Of a DNA stretch of 52,155 bases, positions 1 to 8,946 are shown in pieces. Source of the stretch: an uncultured Mycoplasmatales bacterium (GTDB lineage: Bacteria > Bacillota_I > Bacilli_A > UBA3375); the NCBI GenBank assembly GCA_937936465.1, contig CALDDH010000022.1, positions 1 to 52,155 on the forward strand. Reading direction: 5' to 3'. The notes below the pieces were generated by a model. That model was given only the letters and a program-made list of their open reading frames with translations. It was not told where the DNA came from and made no database searches. The position numbers and the translations under genes were made by a program. How positions within the stretch are numbered: position 1 is the stretch's first letter; every line of letters starts with the position of its first letter.

Positions 1-61
1 TTATCTAGTTTTGAGTGTTTTTATACACTTGTTTTACATTATGTTATACAATATATACATA

Positions 62-173
62 ATCTGGTATTGATTGTGCTGGTGTTACACCTGTTCCCAT
101 CTCGAACACAGAAGTTAAGCCCAGTCACGCTTGATGTAGTATGTTTTCGTGCAAGATATAGTCTTTGCCAGTT
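62..173 (+). rRNA. rrf: 5S ribosomal RNA
   Basis: The stretch contains the conserved 5S core CCCATCTCGAACACAGAAGTTAAGC in slightly varied form (positions about 96-120). Its ends pair as the terminal helix: CTGGTA at 64-69 with TGCCAG at 166-171. The length of about 108-112 nt suits a low-GC Firmicute/Tenericute 5S. The 23S gene presumably lies just outside the left edge, so this is probably the last gene of an rRNA operon. The exact 5' and 3' ends are estimated from the pairing. Confidence 0.93.
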
Positions 174-187
174 TAAATTAATTAAAT

Positions 188-212
188 TGCCCTTTATTTA
201 AGGCATTTTTTT
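188..212 (+). terminator. Terminator of the rRNA operon
   Basis: TGCC (188-191) and TT pair with AA and GGCA (202-205) around a short AT loop, followed by eight T. It sits 15 nt after the 5S RNA, where an rRNA operon would end. Confidence 0.65.
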
Positions 213-250
213 TATGCTTTAAATAAAAATACACATTAATGTAAGGTTTT

Positions 251-282
251 ATAGTATAATATTAATATAGTTTTAATACTAT
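251..282 (+). promoter_or_regulatory. Aquaporin promoter with overlapping inverted repeat
   Basis: TATAAT at 255-260 is a good -10 box about 45 bp before the aquaporin start; no clear -35 box is seen. ATAGTAT (251-257), which covers part of the -10, recurs inverted as ATACTAT (276-282). This arm layout could be a repressor operator, but in such AT-rich DNA it may be chance. Confidence 0.4.
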
Positions 283-304
283 AGAAAATATAATAGGGAG
301 AATA

Positions 305-982
305 ATGAAAAAGTATTACGGAGAGTTTTTAGCAACATTAATATTAATTATGATTGGTGTAGGTACTACAGCAATTGTTGCACCACAAATGACTTTTTTA
401 CCATCTATTTTGGTTATTGGATTAGGTTTTTTTGTAGCAATATATATATTAGCTAATACAACAGGATTTTTATCAGGTGGAGTTGCTAATCCTGCAATTA
501 CATTAGGATTAGTAATAAATAATAGAATAACAGTAAAAGAATCAGTTTTTTATATTATAGCTCAGTTTTTAGGAGCATTAGCAGGTGGATTCTTAATCTT
601 TGCATTAGTATCTGGATTAGTTCCTGAAGTTAGTGAAGGTATGCTTGGAACAAATATGGTTGCAGCTGAAGCACCACTTTATATAGGGGCATTATTTGAA
701 GTTGGAATTACATTTATTTTTGTTTTAGTAGTATTAAACATTACAAGTAAAAAAAATGTTTCTAATACAAACGCAGCACTTGTAATAGGTTCAACATTAG
801 CTTTTCTTGTTATGATAGCTTTACCATTAACAGGAGGAAGTTTAAATCCAGCAAGAAGTTTTTCAGTTGCAATTTTTGAAGGTGGAACAGCACTATCTCA
901 ACTATGGATTTTCATATTATTCCCAGCCTTAGGTGGAATAATAGCAGGTTTATTTCATAAAATAATGATGAATGAAAAATAA
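305..982 (+). CDS. Aquaporin (MIP family water channel)
   Basis: This is an integral membrane channel of the major intrinsic protein family, 225 aa, with six hydrophobic segments. Both NPA signatures are present: GGVANPAITLG (NPA at 62-64) and GGSLNPARSF (NPA at 181-183, selectivity arginine 184). The serine after NPAR and the short length favour the water-selective AqpZ type; glycerol facilitators usually have NPARD and are longer. The first motif lacks the usual histidine (GGH.NPA is GGVANPA here), so substrate selectivity is uncertain. The start follows AATAGGGAGAATA. The gene is monocistronic, between the rRNA terminator and its own strong terminator at 1061-1102. A glycerol or small-solute role cannot be excluded. 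Confidence 0.88.
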   Translation: MKKYYGEFLATLILIMIGVGTTAIVAPQMTFLPSILVIGLGFFVAIYILANTTGFLSGGVANPAITLGLVINNRITVKESVFYIIAQFLGALAGGFLIFALVSGLVPEVSEGMLGTNMVAAEAPLYIGALFEVGITFIFVLVVLNITSKKNVSNTNAALVIGSTLAFLVMIALPLTGGSLNPARSFSVAIFEGGTALSQLWIFILFPALGGIIAGLFHKIMMNEK

Positions 983-1060
983 TTAAATAAATATAAAATT
1001 AAAGTTTATATGAACTGCTCCATCATTTGGGTATAAGAAATAAAAAGTTAGTTAAATTTC

Positions 1061-1102
1061 AAAAAGATGATTTCGATATTAAATTGGAATCATCTTTTTT
1101 TT
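1061..1102 (+). terminator. Intrinsic terminator after the aquaporin gene
   Basis: AAAGATGATT (1063-1072) pairs perfectly with AATCATCTTT (1088-1097) around a 15-nt loop, followed by a T run. Confidence 0.8.
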
Positions 1103-1103
1103 A

Positions 1104-1259
1104 TCTCGTTATTTCATTTGTTGATTATAATATATAATATTTTCATCAATTATTTTTTTAACTTCATCTAATTTATTGTATTGTCTATATTTTATTTCAC
1201 CTTTCATGTGCTTGAAGAATGATTCCCTCTTTTAGACATTGATTGTATTATTCCTGCAA
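1104..1259 (-). pseudogene. IS3-family transposase (orfB) 3' remnant
   Basis: The reverse strand encodes GIIQSMSKRGN followed, after a frameshift and small deletion, by ESFFKHMKGEIKY and KKIIDENIIYYNQQ. These are the order and spacing of the rve-core end of IS3/IS150 transposases, where the family has QSMSRKGNCYDNA, ESFFGHLKDE and I..YI.YYN. Only about 50 codons remain, there is no start, and the catalytic DDE region is missing, so this is a dead remnant. The rest of the gap (1260-1340) shows nothing recognisable. It sits between aqp and rpsO and marks an old insertion. Confidence 0.7.
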
Positions 1260-1341
1260 TTTTTATTTTTTATACCTTTTTAAGGGGTAGTTTGATATAA
1301 ACTTCAATTTTTTATTTATAAATTAAATTTTAAAAATATGT

Positions 1342-1429
1342 TATAATATATAATAGTTTATCTTAACTGTGATTGTTCCCAACATTTCAGTTAGGGCAAA
1401 CGTTTAAAAAAAAACATTTGGGAGAAAAA
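1342..1429 (+). promoter_or_regulatory. rpsO promoter and structured leader (possible S15 autoregulation)
   Basis: TATAAT at 1342-1347 (inside GTTATAATATA) is the probable -10 box. In the leader, TTCCCAA (1376-1382) is complementary to TTGGGAG (1418-1424), which contains the rpsO ribosome binding site, so the leader can hide it. An inner helix can form between AACATTT (1381-1387) and AAACGTT (1398-1404). S15 in many bacteria represses its own translation through unrelated leader folds. That mechanism here is inferred only from the pairing and position. Confidence 0.5.
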
Positions 1430-1693
1430 ATGACAAAAGAAAGAAAATTAGAATTAGTAAGCACTTATGGAAAAAATGATACTGATACTGGTAATACTTC
1501 AGTTCAAATTGCTATTTTAACAGAAGAAATTAATGAACTTAATGCTCATTTACAAATTCATAAAAAAGATAATCATTCAAAAAGAGGTTTATTACAAAAA
1601 ATTGGTAAAAGAAGAAATTTAATGAAATATTTAAAAAACAAAGATTATATGACATATAGAGATACTATTAGTAAAATTGGATTAAGAGGATAA
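1430..1693 (+). CDS. rpsO: 30S ribosomal protein S15
   Basis: S15 binds 16S rRNA helices 20-22 and helps assemble the platform of the small subunit. The 87-aa product has the full family pattern: [18 protein letters not shown], the L..H...[11 protein letters not shown] loop that contacts rRNA, and RRNLMKYLK near the end. The start at 1430 is chosen because GGGAG at 1420-1424 has correct spacing and the family begins MTKERK/MAIS. An in-frame upstream start at 1373 would add 19 residues encoded by the leader helix and is unlikely. It is monocistronic, with its own terminator at 1700-1730. Confidence 0.97.
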   Translation: MTKERKLELVSTYGKNDTDTGNTSVQIAILTEEINELNAHLQIHKKDNHSKRGLLQKIGKRRNLMKYLKNKDYMTYRDTISKIGLRG

Positions 1694-1699
1694 TTAATC

Positions 1700-1730
1700 A
1701 CAAATACCTTTATTGGTATTTGTTTTTATT
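1700..1730 (+). terminator. Intrinsic terminator after rpsO
   Basis: ACAAATACC (1700-1708) pairs perfectly with GGTATTTGT (1715-1723), followed by T-rich sequence. Confidence 0.8.
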
Positions 1731-1753
1731 AAATTATTAATAAGGGAGAAATT

Positions 1754-3283
1754 ATGATAGATAGTAGAGATTTTAATGAACAATATAAAGTTAGATTAGA
1801 AAAGTTAAATCAATTAAAAGAAGAAAATATAAAAATGTATAGAAATGATTTAAAACCTGAAAACACATCTTCAGAAATTTTTTCTATGTATGATAAATAT
1901 GATAAAGAAGAGTTAGATAATTTAAAACAAAAGGTAGTTATTTCTGGAAGAATAATGACAAATCGTAATCAAGGTAAAGCAGGTTTTGCAACATACAAAG
2001 ATGCTTCTGGTAGTTTACAGTTATATTTTGCTAAAAATAATTTATCTGATGAAGAAGGTTTAGTTTGGAAAAAATTAGATATTGGTGATATTATTTGGGT
2101 AAGCGGTGAAGTTATGAAAACAAAAGTTGGATCTTTAGCAATAAGGGTTAAAGAATTTGCTTTATTAACAAAATCATTAAGACCATTGCCTGATAAATTC
2201 CATGGATTAACACATAAAGAAGATAGATATAGAAAAAGATATTTGGATTTAATTATGAATCAAAAATCAATGGATGTATTAACACAAAGAAGTTTAATAA
2301 TTAGTAAATTAAGAGAAATATTAATAAAAAACCATTTCTTGGAAGTTGAAACCCCAATCTTACAAACATTAGCAGGTGGTGCGTCAGCAAAACCTTTTGT
2401 AACTCATCATAATTCACTGGATATTGAAATGTATTTAAGAATTGCAACAGAAATTAATTTAAAAAAATTAATTATTGGTGGTTATGATCGTGTTTTTGAA
2501 ATAGGAAGATTATTCAGAAATGAAGGTATGAGTATTAAACATAATCCTGAATTTACATCTGTAGAACTATATCAAGCATATGGTGATATGGATTCAATGA
2601 TGGCCATAACTGAAACATTAATTAAAGAAACATGTTTAATTATAAATCCATCTTTAAAAATAAATTATTTAGAAAAAGAAATTGATTTAACAAATTTCAA
2701 TAAAATTCATATGGTTGATATTGTTCAATTAGAAACAAAAGTTAATTTTAGAGAAATCCATACTCTAGAAGAAGCAGTTATTCAAGCAAAAAAAAATAAT
2801 GTTAGTATACAGAAACATCATTTTAGTATTGGGCATATTTTAAATGAATTTTTTGAACAAAAATGTGAGGAAACAATTATTCAACCGACATTTGTATATG
2901 GACATCCAATTGAAGTATCACCATTAAGTAAATTAGATGATAATGATCCACGATATACTGAAAGGTTTGAATTATTTATTGATGGAAGAGAATATGCAAA
3001 TGCCTTTAGTGAATTAAATGATCCTATTGATCAATTAAAAAGATTTGAAGATCAAGTTAAAGAAGAAAGACTAGGTAATACAGAAGCTACTGGTATTGAT
3101 TATGATTTTATAGAAGCATTAGAATATGGAATGGTTCCAACTGGTGGATTAGGAATTGGTATCGATCGTTTAGTTATGTTACTTACAAACTCTGCTTCAA
3201 TTAGAGATGTAATGTTTTTTCCTACAATGAAAAACAGACATGAAAGTAATGAAAATGAGGAGGAAAAATCAGACGTAAAATAA
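1754..3283 (+). CDS. lysS: Lysine--tRNA ligase, class II
   Basis: This cytoplasmic class II aminoacyl-tRNA synthetase charges tRNA-Lys. The 509 aa comprise an N-terminal OB-fold anticodon-binding domain (about 60-145, VVISGRIMTNRNQGKAGF), then the catalytic domain with motif 2 (FRNEGMSIKHNPEFTSVELY, about 255-275) and motif 3 (GLGIGIDRLVMLL, about 465-478). GGAG-type RBS at 1744-1748. The family usually ends soon after FPTMK. Here a short acidic tail (NENEEEKSDVK) follows, and its DNA contains the GAGGAGG ribosome binding site of the next gene, which overlaps the lysS end. No T-box or other leader is visible in the 60-bp upstream gap. Confidence 0.97.
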   Translation: MIDSRDFNEQYKVRLEKLNQLKEENIKMYRNDLKPENTSSEIFSMYDKYDKEELDNLKQKVVISGRIMTNRNQGKAGFATYKDASGSLQLYFAKNNLSDEEGLVWKKLDIGDIIWVSGEVMKTKVGSLAIRVKEFALLTKSLRPLPDKFHGLTHKEDRYRKRYLDLIMNQKSMDVLTQRSLIISKLREILIKNHFLEVETPILQTLAGGASAKPFVTHHNSLDIEMYLRIATEINLKKLIIGGYDRVFEIGRLFRNEGMSIKHNPEFTSVELYQAYGDMDSMMAITETLIKETCLIINPSLKINYLEKEIDLTNFNKIHMVDIVQLETKVNFREIHTLEEAVIQAKKNNVSIQKHHFSIGHILNEFFEQKCEETIIQPTFVYGHPIEVSPLSKLDDNDPRYTERFELFIDGREYANAFSELNDPIDQLKRFEDQVKEERLGNTEATGIDYDFIEALEYGMVPTGGLGIGIDRLVMLLTNSASIRDVMFFPTMKNRHESNENEEEKSDVK

Positions 3284-4437
3284 TTGATTTTACAAATGAT
3301 TTATCTGATTTAACAATAAATCAAAAGTTACTGTTATTACTTGTTGCAACAATATTTATTCATATTGTTGTATTAGTCTTATCAATTGTCTTATTAGTAA
3401 TTTATGTAATTTATACAAAACAATTTAAAAATCTATTTAAAAAAAACAATTACATGATTTACTTAATATCAATAAGTGCTTTAGGTTTTTTAATATCATT
3501 ATATCATCTAAATTGGTGGGGGTTTTGGTGGTCAATTTTATTATGCTTAATGATTATTATTTTACAATTTTATAATAACAATAAATCAATTAAGCTATTT
3601 TATTTAGTAATTAATGTTTGTACATTAATGTCATTATTTGTAGCTGTTATTGGATTTTTTGATTTCCTTGCAATAGCATATTTAAAAGATTTTCATAATA
3701 TATTTATAGTTGGGGATTTACCAAATGAAAGAATATCATCAATTTTCTTGAATCCAAATTATTATGCTGCTGTTATTGAAGTTATTATAATTATGTGTTT
3801 GTATAAATTGATAATTCTAAAACGCTATAAATATTCTAAATTTTTTTATTTAACTGTTATAATTATTAATATATTTATGTTATATTTTACAGGGAGTAGG
3901 ACTGCTTGGTTAGCATTATTTATTGCTATACCAATTATGTTTATAGCTAATAGAAATTACAAAAGAACAATATATATAATATTTTTTGAAATAGGAATTC
4001 TTTTTCTTGCAGTATATCAATATAATTTTTTCCCAAGAATGGAAACATTAAGTTTTTCTATTTCTGAAAGATTATTAATATGGTCAGCATCTTTCAAAGG
4101 TTTTTTAGTAAATCCATTATTAGGGCAAGGTCCATATACATATCATTTGATTTTCAAAGAATTTCACGCCCCACCTACAGTGCACGCGCATTCAATTTAT
4201 ATTGATACAATATTATGTTATGGATTAATTGGATTTAGTATATTAATTAAATTTTTAATTGAATATGGAAAAAAAATAAAAAAATCATTTGATTATAAAT
4301 CGATGCCATTAGTAGTAGGAGTATCTGTTTTATTATTAGTCCATGGACTATTTGATGTTGTAATTTACAATCCTCAAGTATTTATGTTGATTTTTATTCC
4401 AGTATTTTCACTTGTAGATGAAAGTACTATGCTATAA
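3268..4437 (+). CDS. O-antigen ligase / Wzy-polymerase-like membrane protein (apparent ATC start)
   Basis: This polytopic membrane protein has about ten hydrophobic helices. It carries the Wzy_C/WaaL hallmark: GSRTAWLALF in mid-protein and GQGPYTYHLIFKE followed by HAHSIYIDTILCYGLIGFS, the periplasmic-loop histidine region that handles polyprenyl-linked sugars. The first ATG (3454) has no ribosome binding site and would remove a perfect transmembrane helix. The reading frame stays open upstream to 3259, and a strong GAGGAGG (3257-3263) sits four bases before ATC at 3268, giving 389 aa beginning (M)RRKIIDFTND. No ATG, GTG or TTG lies in frame between them, so I infer a rare ATC start inside the end of lysS. 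If that is wrong, the CDS is 3454-4437. Probable role: polymerising or ligating surface polysaccharide; the substrate is unknown. Confidence 0.72.
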   Translation: MRRKIIDFTNDLSDLTINQKLLLLLVATIFIHIVVLVLSIVLLVIYVIYTKQFKNLFKKNNYMIYLISISALGFLISLYHLNWWGFWWSILLCLMIIILQFYNNNKSIKLFYLVINVCTLMSLFVAVIGFFDFLAIAYLKDFHNIFIVGDLPNERISSIFLNPNYYAAVIEVIIIMCLYKLIILKRYKYSKFFYLTVIIINIFMLYFTGSRTAWLALFIAIPIMFIANRNYKRTIYIIFFEIGILFLAVYQYNFFPRMETLSFSISERLLIWSASFKGFLVNPLLGQGPYTYHLIFKEFHAPPTVHAHSIYIDTILCYGLIGFSILIKFLIEYGKKIKKSFDYKSMPLVVGVSVLLLVHGLFDVVIYNPQVFMLIFIPVFSLVDESTML

Positions 4438-4453
4438 TTTTAATAGGAGAAAA

Positions 4454-4765
4454 ATGAAAAATTTAAAAACAAAAAAAACATTATTAATAATAAGTATGAG
4501 CATTATAATTGTATATTTAATATTTTTTCATGGAACAATGATATTGAAAATTCAATTAAGTAGCATAACAACAGAAGACGAGCTAAAAGAGTACTGCTCA
4601 TCAGAAACAATAGAATGTTATTATAATAAAGAATATGACTATTCCATTGAAGGAGTAGAAGTAAAAAACATTAAAAAATTAAAGTATTATGAGCTGATTG
4701 ACGAAAATTCTGAATTAGAAGATAATGGTAATACAAGAGTTTATTTCACAGTTGTTTATGGATAA
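4454..4765 (+). CDS. Small single-pass membrane protein, unknown function
   Basis: The 103-aa product has a lysine-rich N-terminus, one membrane segment (about 10-30, LLIISMSIIIVYLIFF) and an outside or lumenal domain with two cysteines (about 49 and 56, CSSETIEC). The start at 4454 follows AATAGGAGAAAA; an in-frame ATG at 4418 lies inside the preceding gene and lacks an RBS. It is probably cotranscribed with the Wzy-like gene 16 bp upstream. The family is not recognised. Confidence 0.6.
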   Translation: MKNLKTKKTLLIISMSIIIVYLIFFHGTMILKIQLSSITTEDELKEYCSSETIECYYNKEYDYSIEGVEVKNIKKLKYYELIDENSELEDNGNTRVYFTVVYG

Positions 4766-4795
4766 AAAATACAAATGTTTTCAAGGGGGAAATAA

Positions 4796-5806
4796 GTGAA
4801 AATTTTTATTGATGTTGATAACACAATATTAGAACATACAAGTTTTTATGATTCAAATACAGAATCAAGAATCCATTCAACAATGGGAGACAATCCAAAA
4901 GCTAATGAAGAGGGTATTAAATTAATGTATCAAGGTTCTATTATAAGTGATCCCAATAATTTTAAAAGACTTTTTAATAAAAAAAATGTTTATATATTAA
5001 CTAAATCATCAAATGAGATATATGAAAAATATAAACAGGAAAGAATAGCAAGGATCTTTGATTTTTCTACAGAAGAATTATTAAATAAAAAAGATAGTGA
5101 CGGATTTTCAAAATATATATGTATTGATGGTAAAGTTGATAAATCTAAATATATAAAAAAAATGTTTAATATTGATAACTTAAAGGAATTTATACTTATT
5201 GATGATTTTTCTGACAACTTAATTTCTTGGGAAGAATGTGAAGGAATAGGTATTAAATTTTTTAATGAATATAATTCAGCTATTCATCCTAATGGTGGAT
5301 TAATTATTTCAAATTTCAAAGTTTTTAACTTTTTATCTGATAATCAAATTGATAAATATATTTTTACTGATAATTATATTTATTCCAATATGAAAGCTAA
5401 TAATTTAAATTATATATCAATATTAGATTTGTTGATTGTTGAAATAACAGATGCCTTTGATTTAGATATTATTCAATTTAATGTAGATAAAAAAAGATTA
5501 ATTAATTTTTTAAAAGAAATGTATTATTTCTTTGAAAATTATAAATTTACAACATTAGTTAATTATATTGAACAAGAAAAATATAATCATAAAATTAATA
5601 TTATTGATATACCTTTTGCATATAATTTAAATAAATATAAAGATAAAATGAAAGTTTGTAATATTTTATGTATTGAATATAATAATAAAAAAAATCCAAA
5701 CTCAAATGCAGATGTATATATTACTTTACCTAAAGGAAGTATTTATGAATTTGAAAAAGAAACTATTGCTAAATCAATGCAAATAATTGAAAAAATCATT
5801 AAATAA
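4796..5806 (+). CDS. HAD-like phosphatase domain protein with unknown C-terminal domain
   Basis: GTG start with a strong AAGGGGG binding site. The first 160 residues show HAD-superfamily motifs: DVDNT at 6-10 (nucleophile Asp6, acid/base Asp8), ILTKSS at 67-72 (motif II Thr), KSKYIKK around 116-122 (motif III Lys), and ILIDDFSDN at 133-141 (motif IV acidic pair). It is therefore probably a hydrolase acting on a phosphate ester in the cytoplasm; the substrate cannot be told. Residues 180-336 are AT-biased, acidic and isoleucine-rich and match no family I know. Last gene before the suf operon. Confidence 0.6.
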   Translation: MKIFIDVDNTILEHTSFYDSNTESRIHSTMGDNPKANEEGIKLMYQGSIISDPNNFKRLFNKKNVYILTKSSNEIYEKYKQERIARIFDFSTEELLNKKDSDGFSKYICIDGKVDKSKYIKKMFNIDNLKEFILIDDFSDNLISWEECEGIGIKFFNEYNSAIHPNGGLIISNFKVFNFLSDNQIDKYIFTDNYIYSNMKANNLNYISILDLLIVEITDAFDLDIIQFNVDKKRLINFLKEMYYFFENYKFTTLVNYIEQEKYNHKINIIDIPFAYNLNKYKDKMKVCNILCIEYNNKKNPNSNADVYITLPKGSIYEFEKETIAKSMQIIEKIIK

Positions 5807-5882
5807 TTTAATTTAAAACCAATATCATTTTGTTTTTTTATTATTAAATTTAAAAATAAAAACTTTATTTATTTATAAATGT

Positions 5883-5918
5883 TATAATTAATATTATATA
5901 GAAGACAAGGAGGAATTT
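5883..5918 (+). promoter_or_regulatory. suf operon promoter and RBS
   Basis: TTATAAT with the -10 hexamer at 5883-5888 lies about 30 bp before sufC, and AAGGAGG (5907-5913) is a strong ribosome binding site. No convincing -35 box or known Fe-S regulator site is visible. Confidence 0.5.
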
Positions 5919-6761
5919 ATGAAACAATTAATTATTAAAGATTTACATGTAGAAATTGAAGGAAAGAAAATTTTAAAAGGTGTTAACTTAACCATTAAGA
6001 GTGGAGAAATCCATGCTATTATGGGTCCTAATGGAACTGGTAAATCAACTTTAGCTGCAGTTATTATGGGTGACCAAAAATATACTGTAACAGCAGGTGA
6101 AATTCATTTAGATAGTGAAAATATTTTAGAACTTGAAGTTGATCAAAGAGCAAGACTTGGATTGTTTTTAGCAATGCAATATCCAGCTGCAATTTCTGGA
6201 ATAACAAATTCTGATTTTATTAGATCAGCAATAAGTGCTCAAGGTAAAAATGATGAAAGTTTGATTAAATATATCAGGCGTTTAGAAAATAATATTGGTG
6301 AATTAAAAATGCAAAGAGATATGGCCAACCGTTATTTAAATGAAGGTTTTTCTGGTGGAGAAAAGAAAAGAAATGAAATTTTACAAATGAAAATGTTAAA
6401 ACCAAATTTTGCAATCTTAGATGAAATTGATTCAGGTTTAGATATAGATGCATTAACAGTTGTAGGACAAAACTTAACAGAAGAAATATCTAATAGAAGT
6501 TCTGAACTAGGTCTCTTAATGATTACACATTACCAAAGACTATTAGATTATATTCATCCAACACATGTTCATGTAATGTTAGATGGACGTATTGTTGAAT
6601 CAGGTGATGCTAATTTAGCTAAAAAATTAGAAACTGATGGATATGAAAAATTAAAAGATAAGTATGGAATAACTGAAATTGAAGAAGAAGAAAATAAAAG
6701 GGTAAGTATTGGTAGTTGTGCAACTGCAGTAGGAGTAGGAGCTAGCAATGAAAAGAGTTGA
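5919..6761 (+). CDS. sufC: Fe-S cluster assembly ATPase SufC
   Basis: SufC is the ABC-type ATPase of the SufBCD scaffold, which builds Fe-S clusters in the cytoplasm. Walker A is GPNGTGKST (36-44), the signature is [14 protein letters not shown] (about 145-158), and Walker B is [16 protein letters not shown] (about 165-180), with the D-loop and a switch histidine (MITHYQRLL). The product is 280 aa, about 30 longer than most SufC. The extra acidic-then-glycine/cysteine tail ([18 protein letters not shown]) is read from the region upstream of and overlapping sufD by 14 bp. It is the first gene of a tight sufCDSUB operon. Confidence 0.97.
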   Translation: MKQLIIKDLHVEIEGKKILKGVNLTIKSGEIHAIMGPNGTGKSTLAAVIMGDQKYTVTAGEIHLDSENILELEVDQRARLGLFLAMQYPAAISGITNSDFIRSAISAQGKNDESLIKYIRRLENNIGELKMQRDMANRYLNEGFSGGEKKRNEILQMKMLKPNFAILDEIDSGLDIDALTVVGQNLTEEISNRSSELGLLMITHYQRLLDYIHPTHVHVMLDGRIVESGDANLAKKLETDGYEKLKDKYGITEIEEEENKRVSIGSCATAVGVGASNEKS

Positions 6762-7716
6762 TTATTTTTTTAAAGGTATTAAAATTGATCCAAACGAAAA
6801 ATTTATAAGTAATGAAAAGATTGTAAGTGTTAATAATTCTGAAATAAAAGAAGAAATAAATCAAATTAAAAATAATTTATTTCCAATTATTAACCCAGTT
6901 AAAGTAATTACACTTAAAAGTGGAGAATATCATTTAACACAAATAATTGATAAAGATAAAACTTTTAAAAATATTAGAATAATAATTAAAGAAAATAGTA
7001 AAGTTAAATTATATGATTTTACAAAGTCAACATATTCTGATAAAAATATGCATTTCAGTAATATAGAAATCATAATTGAAAAAGAATCAAAAGTTTATTA
7101 TTTAAAGATAGATGAATTTAAAAATGAAACTATATATTCAAATACAGAGATTGAAGTTGAGGAAAATGCACAAGTTGATGTAGATTTGATTGGTTTCAAT
7201 CAAGGTAAAACTTTTAATAATTTTAAAATAAATTTACGTGGCAAGCATGCAGTTGGAAATTTCAAGGCGATAGCTATAGCAAACCAAGGAACTGAAAATT
7301 TATATGAGGTAGCTATTAATAACTATGCGCCATTAACTAAAGGTGATATTTGGCAAAAAGCTGTTGCAACTAATAAAGGATCAAATCAATTGTTTACAAC
7401 TGGATTCATTGCACCTAAGTGTTCAAAAGCTGAAAACTATCAAGAATCTCGTGTATTATTATTAGATGATGCTGCAAATGGTGATGTCTCACCAATATTA
7501 TTAATTGAACATCATGACGTTTTAGCTGGACATGCTGCTGGGGTATCAAGAGTTAACTCTGATGAATTATATTACTTAATGAGTAGAGGTATAACTAAAC
7601 ATGAAGCAGAAAAATTAATTACATTAGCATTTGTTCGTCCTTTGATTGACAGTTTACCAACAGAAGAGTTACAAGAAAGTACACTTTTGAAAGTAAATTC
7701 GTTTTTAAATAATTAG
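6748..7716 (+). CDS. sufD: Fe-S cluster assembly protein SufD
   Basis: SufD is the non-catalytic partner of SufB in the SufBC2D scaffold. The 322-aa product has the beta-helix core and the C-terminal pattern shared with Suf[49 protein letters not shown] (about 255-282) and [16 protein letters not shown]. It is shorter than E. coli SufD, as is common in this group. Overlaps sufC by 14 bp and is separated from sufS by one base. The conserved histidine in the C-terminal HH/AGHAAG segment, which helps cluster formation, is present. Confidence 0.93.
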   Translation: MKRVDYFFKGIKIDPNEKFISNEKIVSVNNSEIKEEINQIKNNLFPIINPVKVITLKSGEYHLTQIIDKDKTFKNIRIIIKENSKVKLYDFTKSTYSDKNMHFSNIEIIIEKESKVYYLKIDEFKNETIYSNTEIEVEENAQVDVDLIGFNQGKTFNNFKINLRGKHAVGNFKAIAIANQGTENLYEVAINNYAPLTKGDIWQKAVATNKGSNQLFTTGFIAPKCSKAENYQESRVLLLDDAANGDVSPILLIEHHDVLAGHAAGVSRVNSDELYYLMSRGITKHEAEKLITLAFVRPLIDSLPTEELQESTLLKVNSFLNN

Positions 7717-7717
7717 A

Positions 7718-8944
7718 ATGATTAATCCTAATAAAATAAAAAATGATTTTTCAATGTTTAAAAATAATCCATCACTTAAATACCTTGATAGCGCAGCTAC
7801 ATCATTAACTCCTGATATAGTTGTTGAACAGATTAATGATTATTATAAAAAATATAGATCATCAATTAATCGTGGAACTTCTAAAATGGCAAATGATGTT
7901 TCGAGAAAGTATGAAGGATCAAGAAAAACAATTGCAAATCATTTTAATACAGATCCAAGTGAAATTATTTTTACAAAGTCAACAACAACATCAATTAATA
8001 ATATTTCTAAATCAATTATTCACTTAATTAAACCTAATAGTAATATTGTTGTTACTAATATGGAACACCATTCAAATTTTTTACCTTGGCAAGTATTATG
8101 TCATGAAAATAATATAGAACTAAGGGTAGTCAAAGCAAATCATCTAGAGATAAAAAGTAAAGATGTTATAGATATGATAGATGAGAATACATTAATTGTT
8201 TGTATCCACCATGTATCTAATATAATAGGTAATACAGTTGATTTATCTGAAATATCAGTTAAAACTAATGATTTAGATGTAATGTTACTAGTTGATGGTG
8301 CTCAAGCTGCTCCTCATAAAAAAGTTGATCTTAAAAAAATAAACTGTGATTTTTATACAGTTTCAGCTCATAAAATGTGTGGACCAACTGGGCTTGGAGT
8401 TCTTTATATTAATAATAGAGTTGTAAATAAGTTAAAGGCTTTTGATTATGGTGGTGATATGGTTACCCCAAGTAGTGTTACATATGAAAGCTTTTTACAA
8501 AAGAGTTCACCCAATAAGTTTGAAGCTGGTACACCTAGTATTGCAGAAGTGCTTGCTTTTGGAGTTTCAATTGATTATTTAAATAAAATTGGTATGGATC
8601 AAATTGAAAATCATGAAATTAAATTAAAAAAATATGCAATTAATAAATTATCAAAATTAGATTATGTAAAAATTTATAATTCAAATAATAATTCTGGTTT
8701 AATTGCTTTCAATATCAATGGTGTATCAGTTCACGATGCAATGAGTGAAAGTTTTATATCAGATATAACCTTTGATAGTGAAGATATAATAATAAGAGAT
8801 GGTCAAATGTGTAATAATTTAACAATGAAATATGTTTTAAAAGAAAAGGCGTTATTAAGAGCCAGTATATATATATATAATGATAAAAATGATATTGATA
8901 TGCTCGTCAGTCAAATAAGTAAAATATATAATGTTTGGAGGTAA
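7718..8944 (+). CDS. sufS: Cysteine desulfurase SufS
   Basis: This PLP enzyme (408 aa) removes sulfur from cysteine and passes the persulfide to SufU. PLP Lys219 lies in VSAHKMCGPTGLG; the cofactor aspartate is in LVDGAQAAPH (about 191-200); an NMEHHSNFLPW motif is present. Catalytic Cys365 lies in RDGQMCNNLTM, corresponding to the R-G-HHC-QP loop of SufS, but with GQMCNN replacing the more usual GHHCAQP. It directly follows sufD and its end overlaps the sufU RBS. Group II desulfurase of the SufS type, as expected with SufU. Confidence 0.95.
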   Translation: MINPNKIKNDFSMFKNNPSLKYLDSAATSLTPDIVVEQINDYYKKYRSSINRGTSKMANDVSRKYEGSRKTIANHFNTDPSEIIFTKSTTTSINNISKSIIHLIKPNSNIVVTNMEHHSNFLPWQVLCHENNIELRVVKANHLEIKSKDVIDMIDENTLIVCIHHVSNIIGNTVDLSEISVKTNDLDVMLLVDGAQAAPHKKVDLKKINCDFYTVSAHKMCGPTGLGVLYINNRVVNKLKAFDYGGDMVTPSSVTYESFLQKSSPNKFEAGTPSIAEVLAFGVSIDYLNKIGMDQIENHEIKLKKYAINKLSKLDYVKIYNSNNNSGLIAFNINGVSVHDAMSESFISDITFDSEDIIIRDGQMCNNLTMKYVLKEKALLRASIYIYNDKNDIDMLVSQISKIYNVWR

Positions 8945-8946
8945 TA

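Noticed and set aside
1373-1429. Longer S15 starting at 1373
   Set aside because: The extra 19 codons are leader RNA with a helix, the family begins at the 1430 ATG, and the RBS fits only that start.
4990-5217. Minus-strand ORF in the HAD-like gene
   Set aside because: Antisense shadow with no RBS; the plus-strand frame has HAD motifs.
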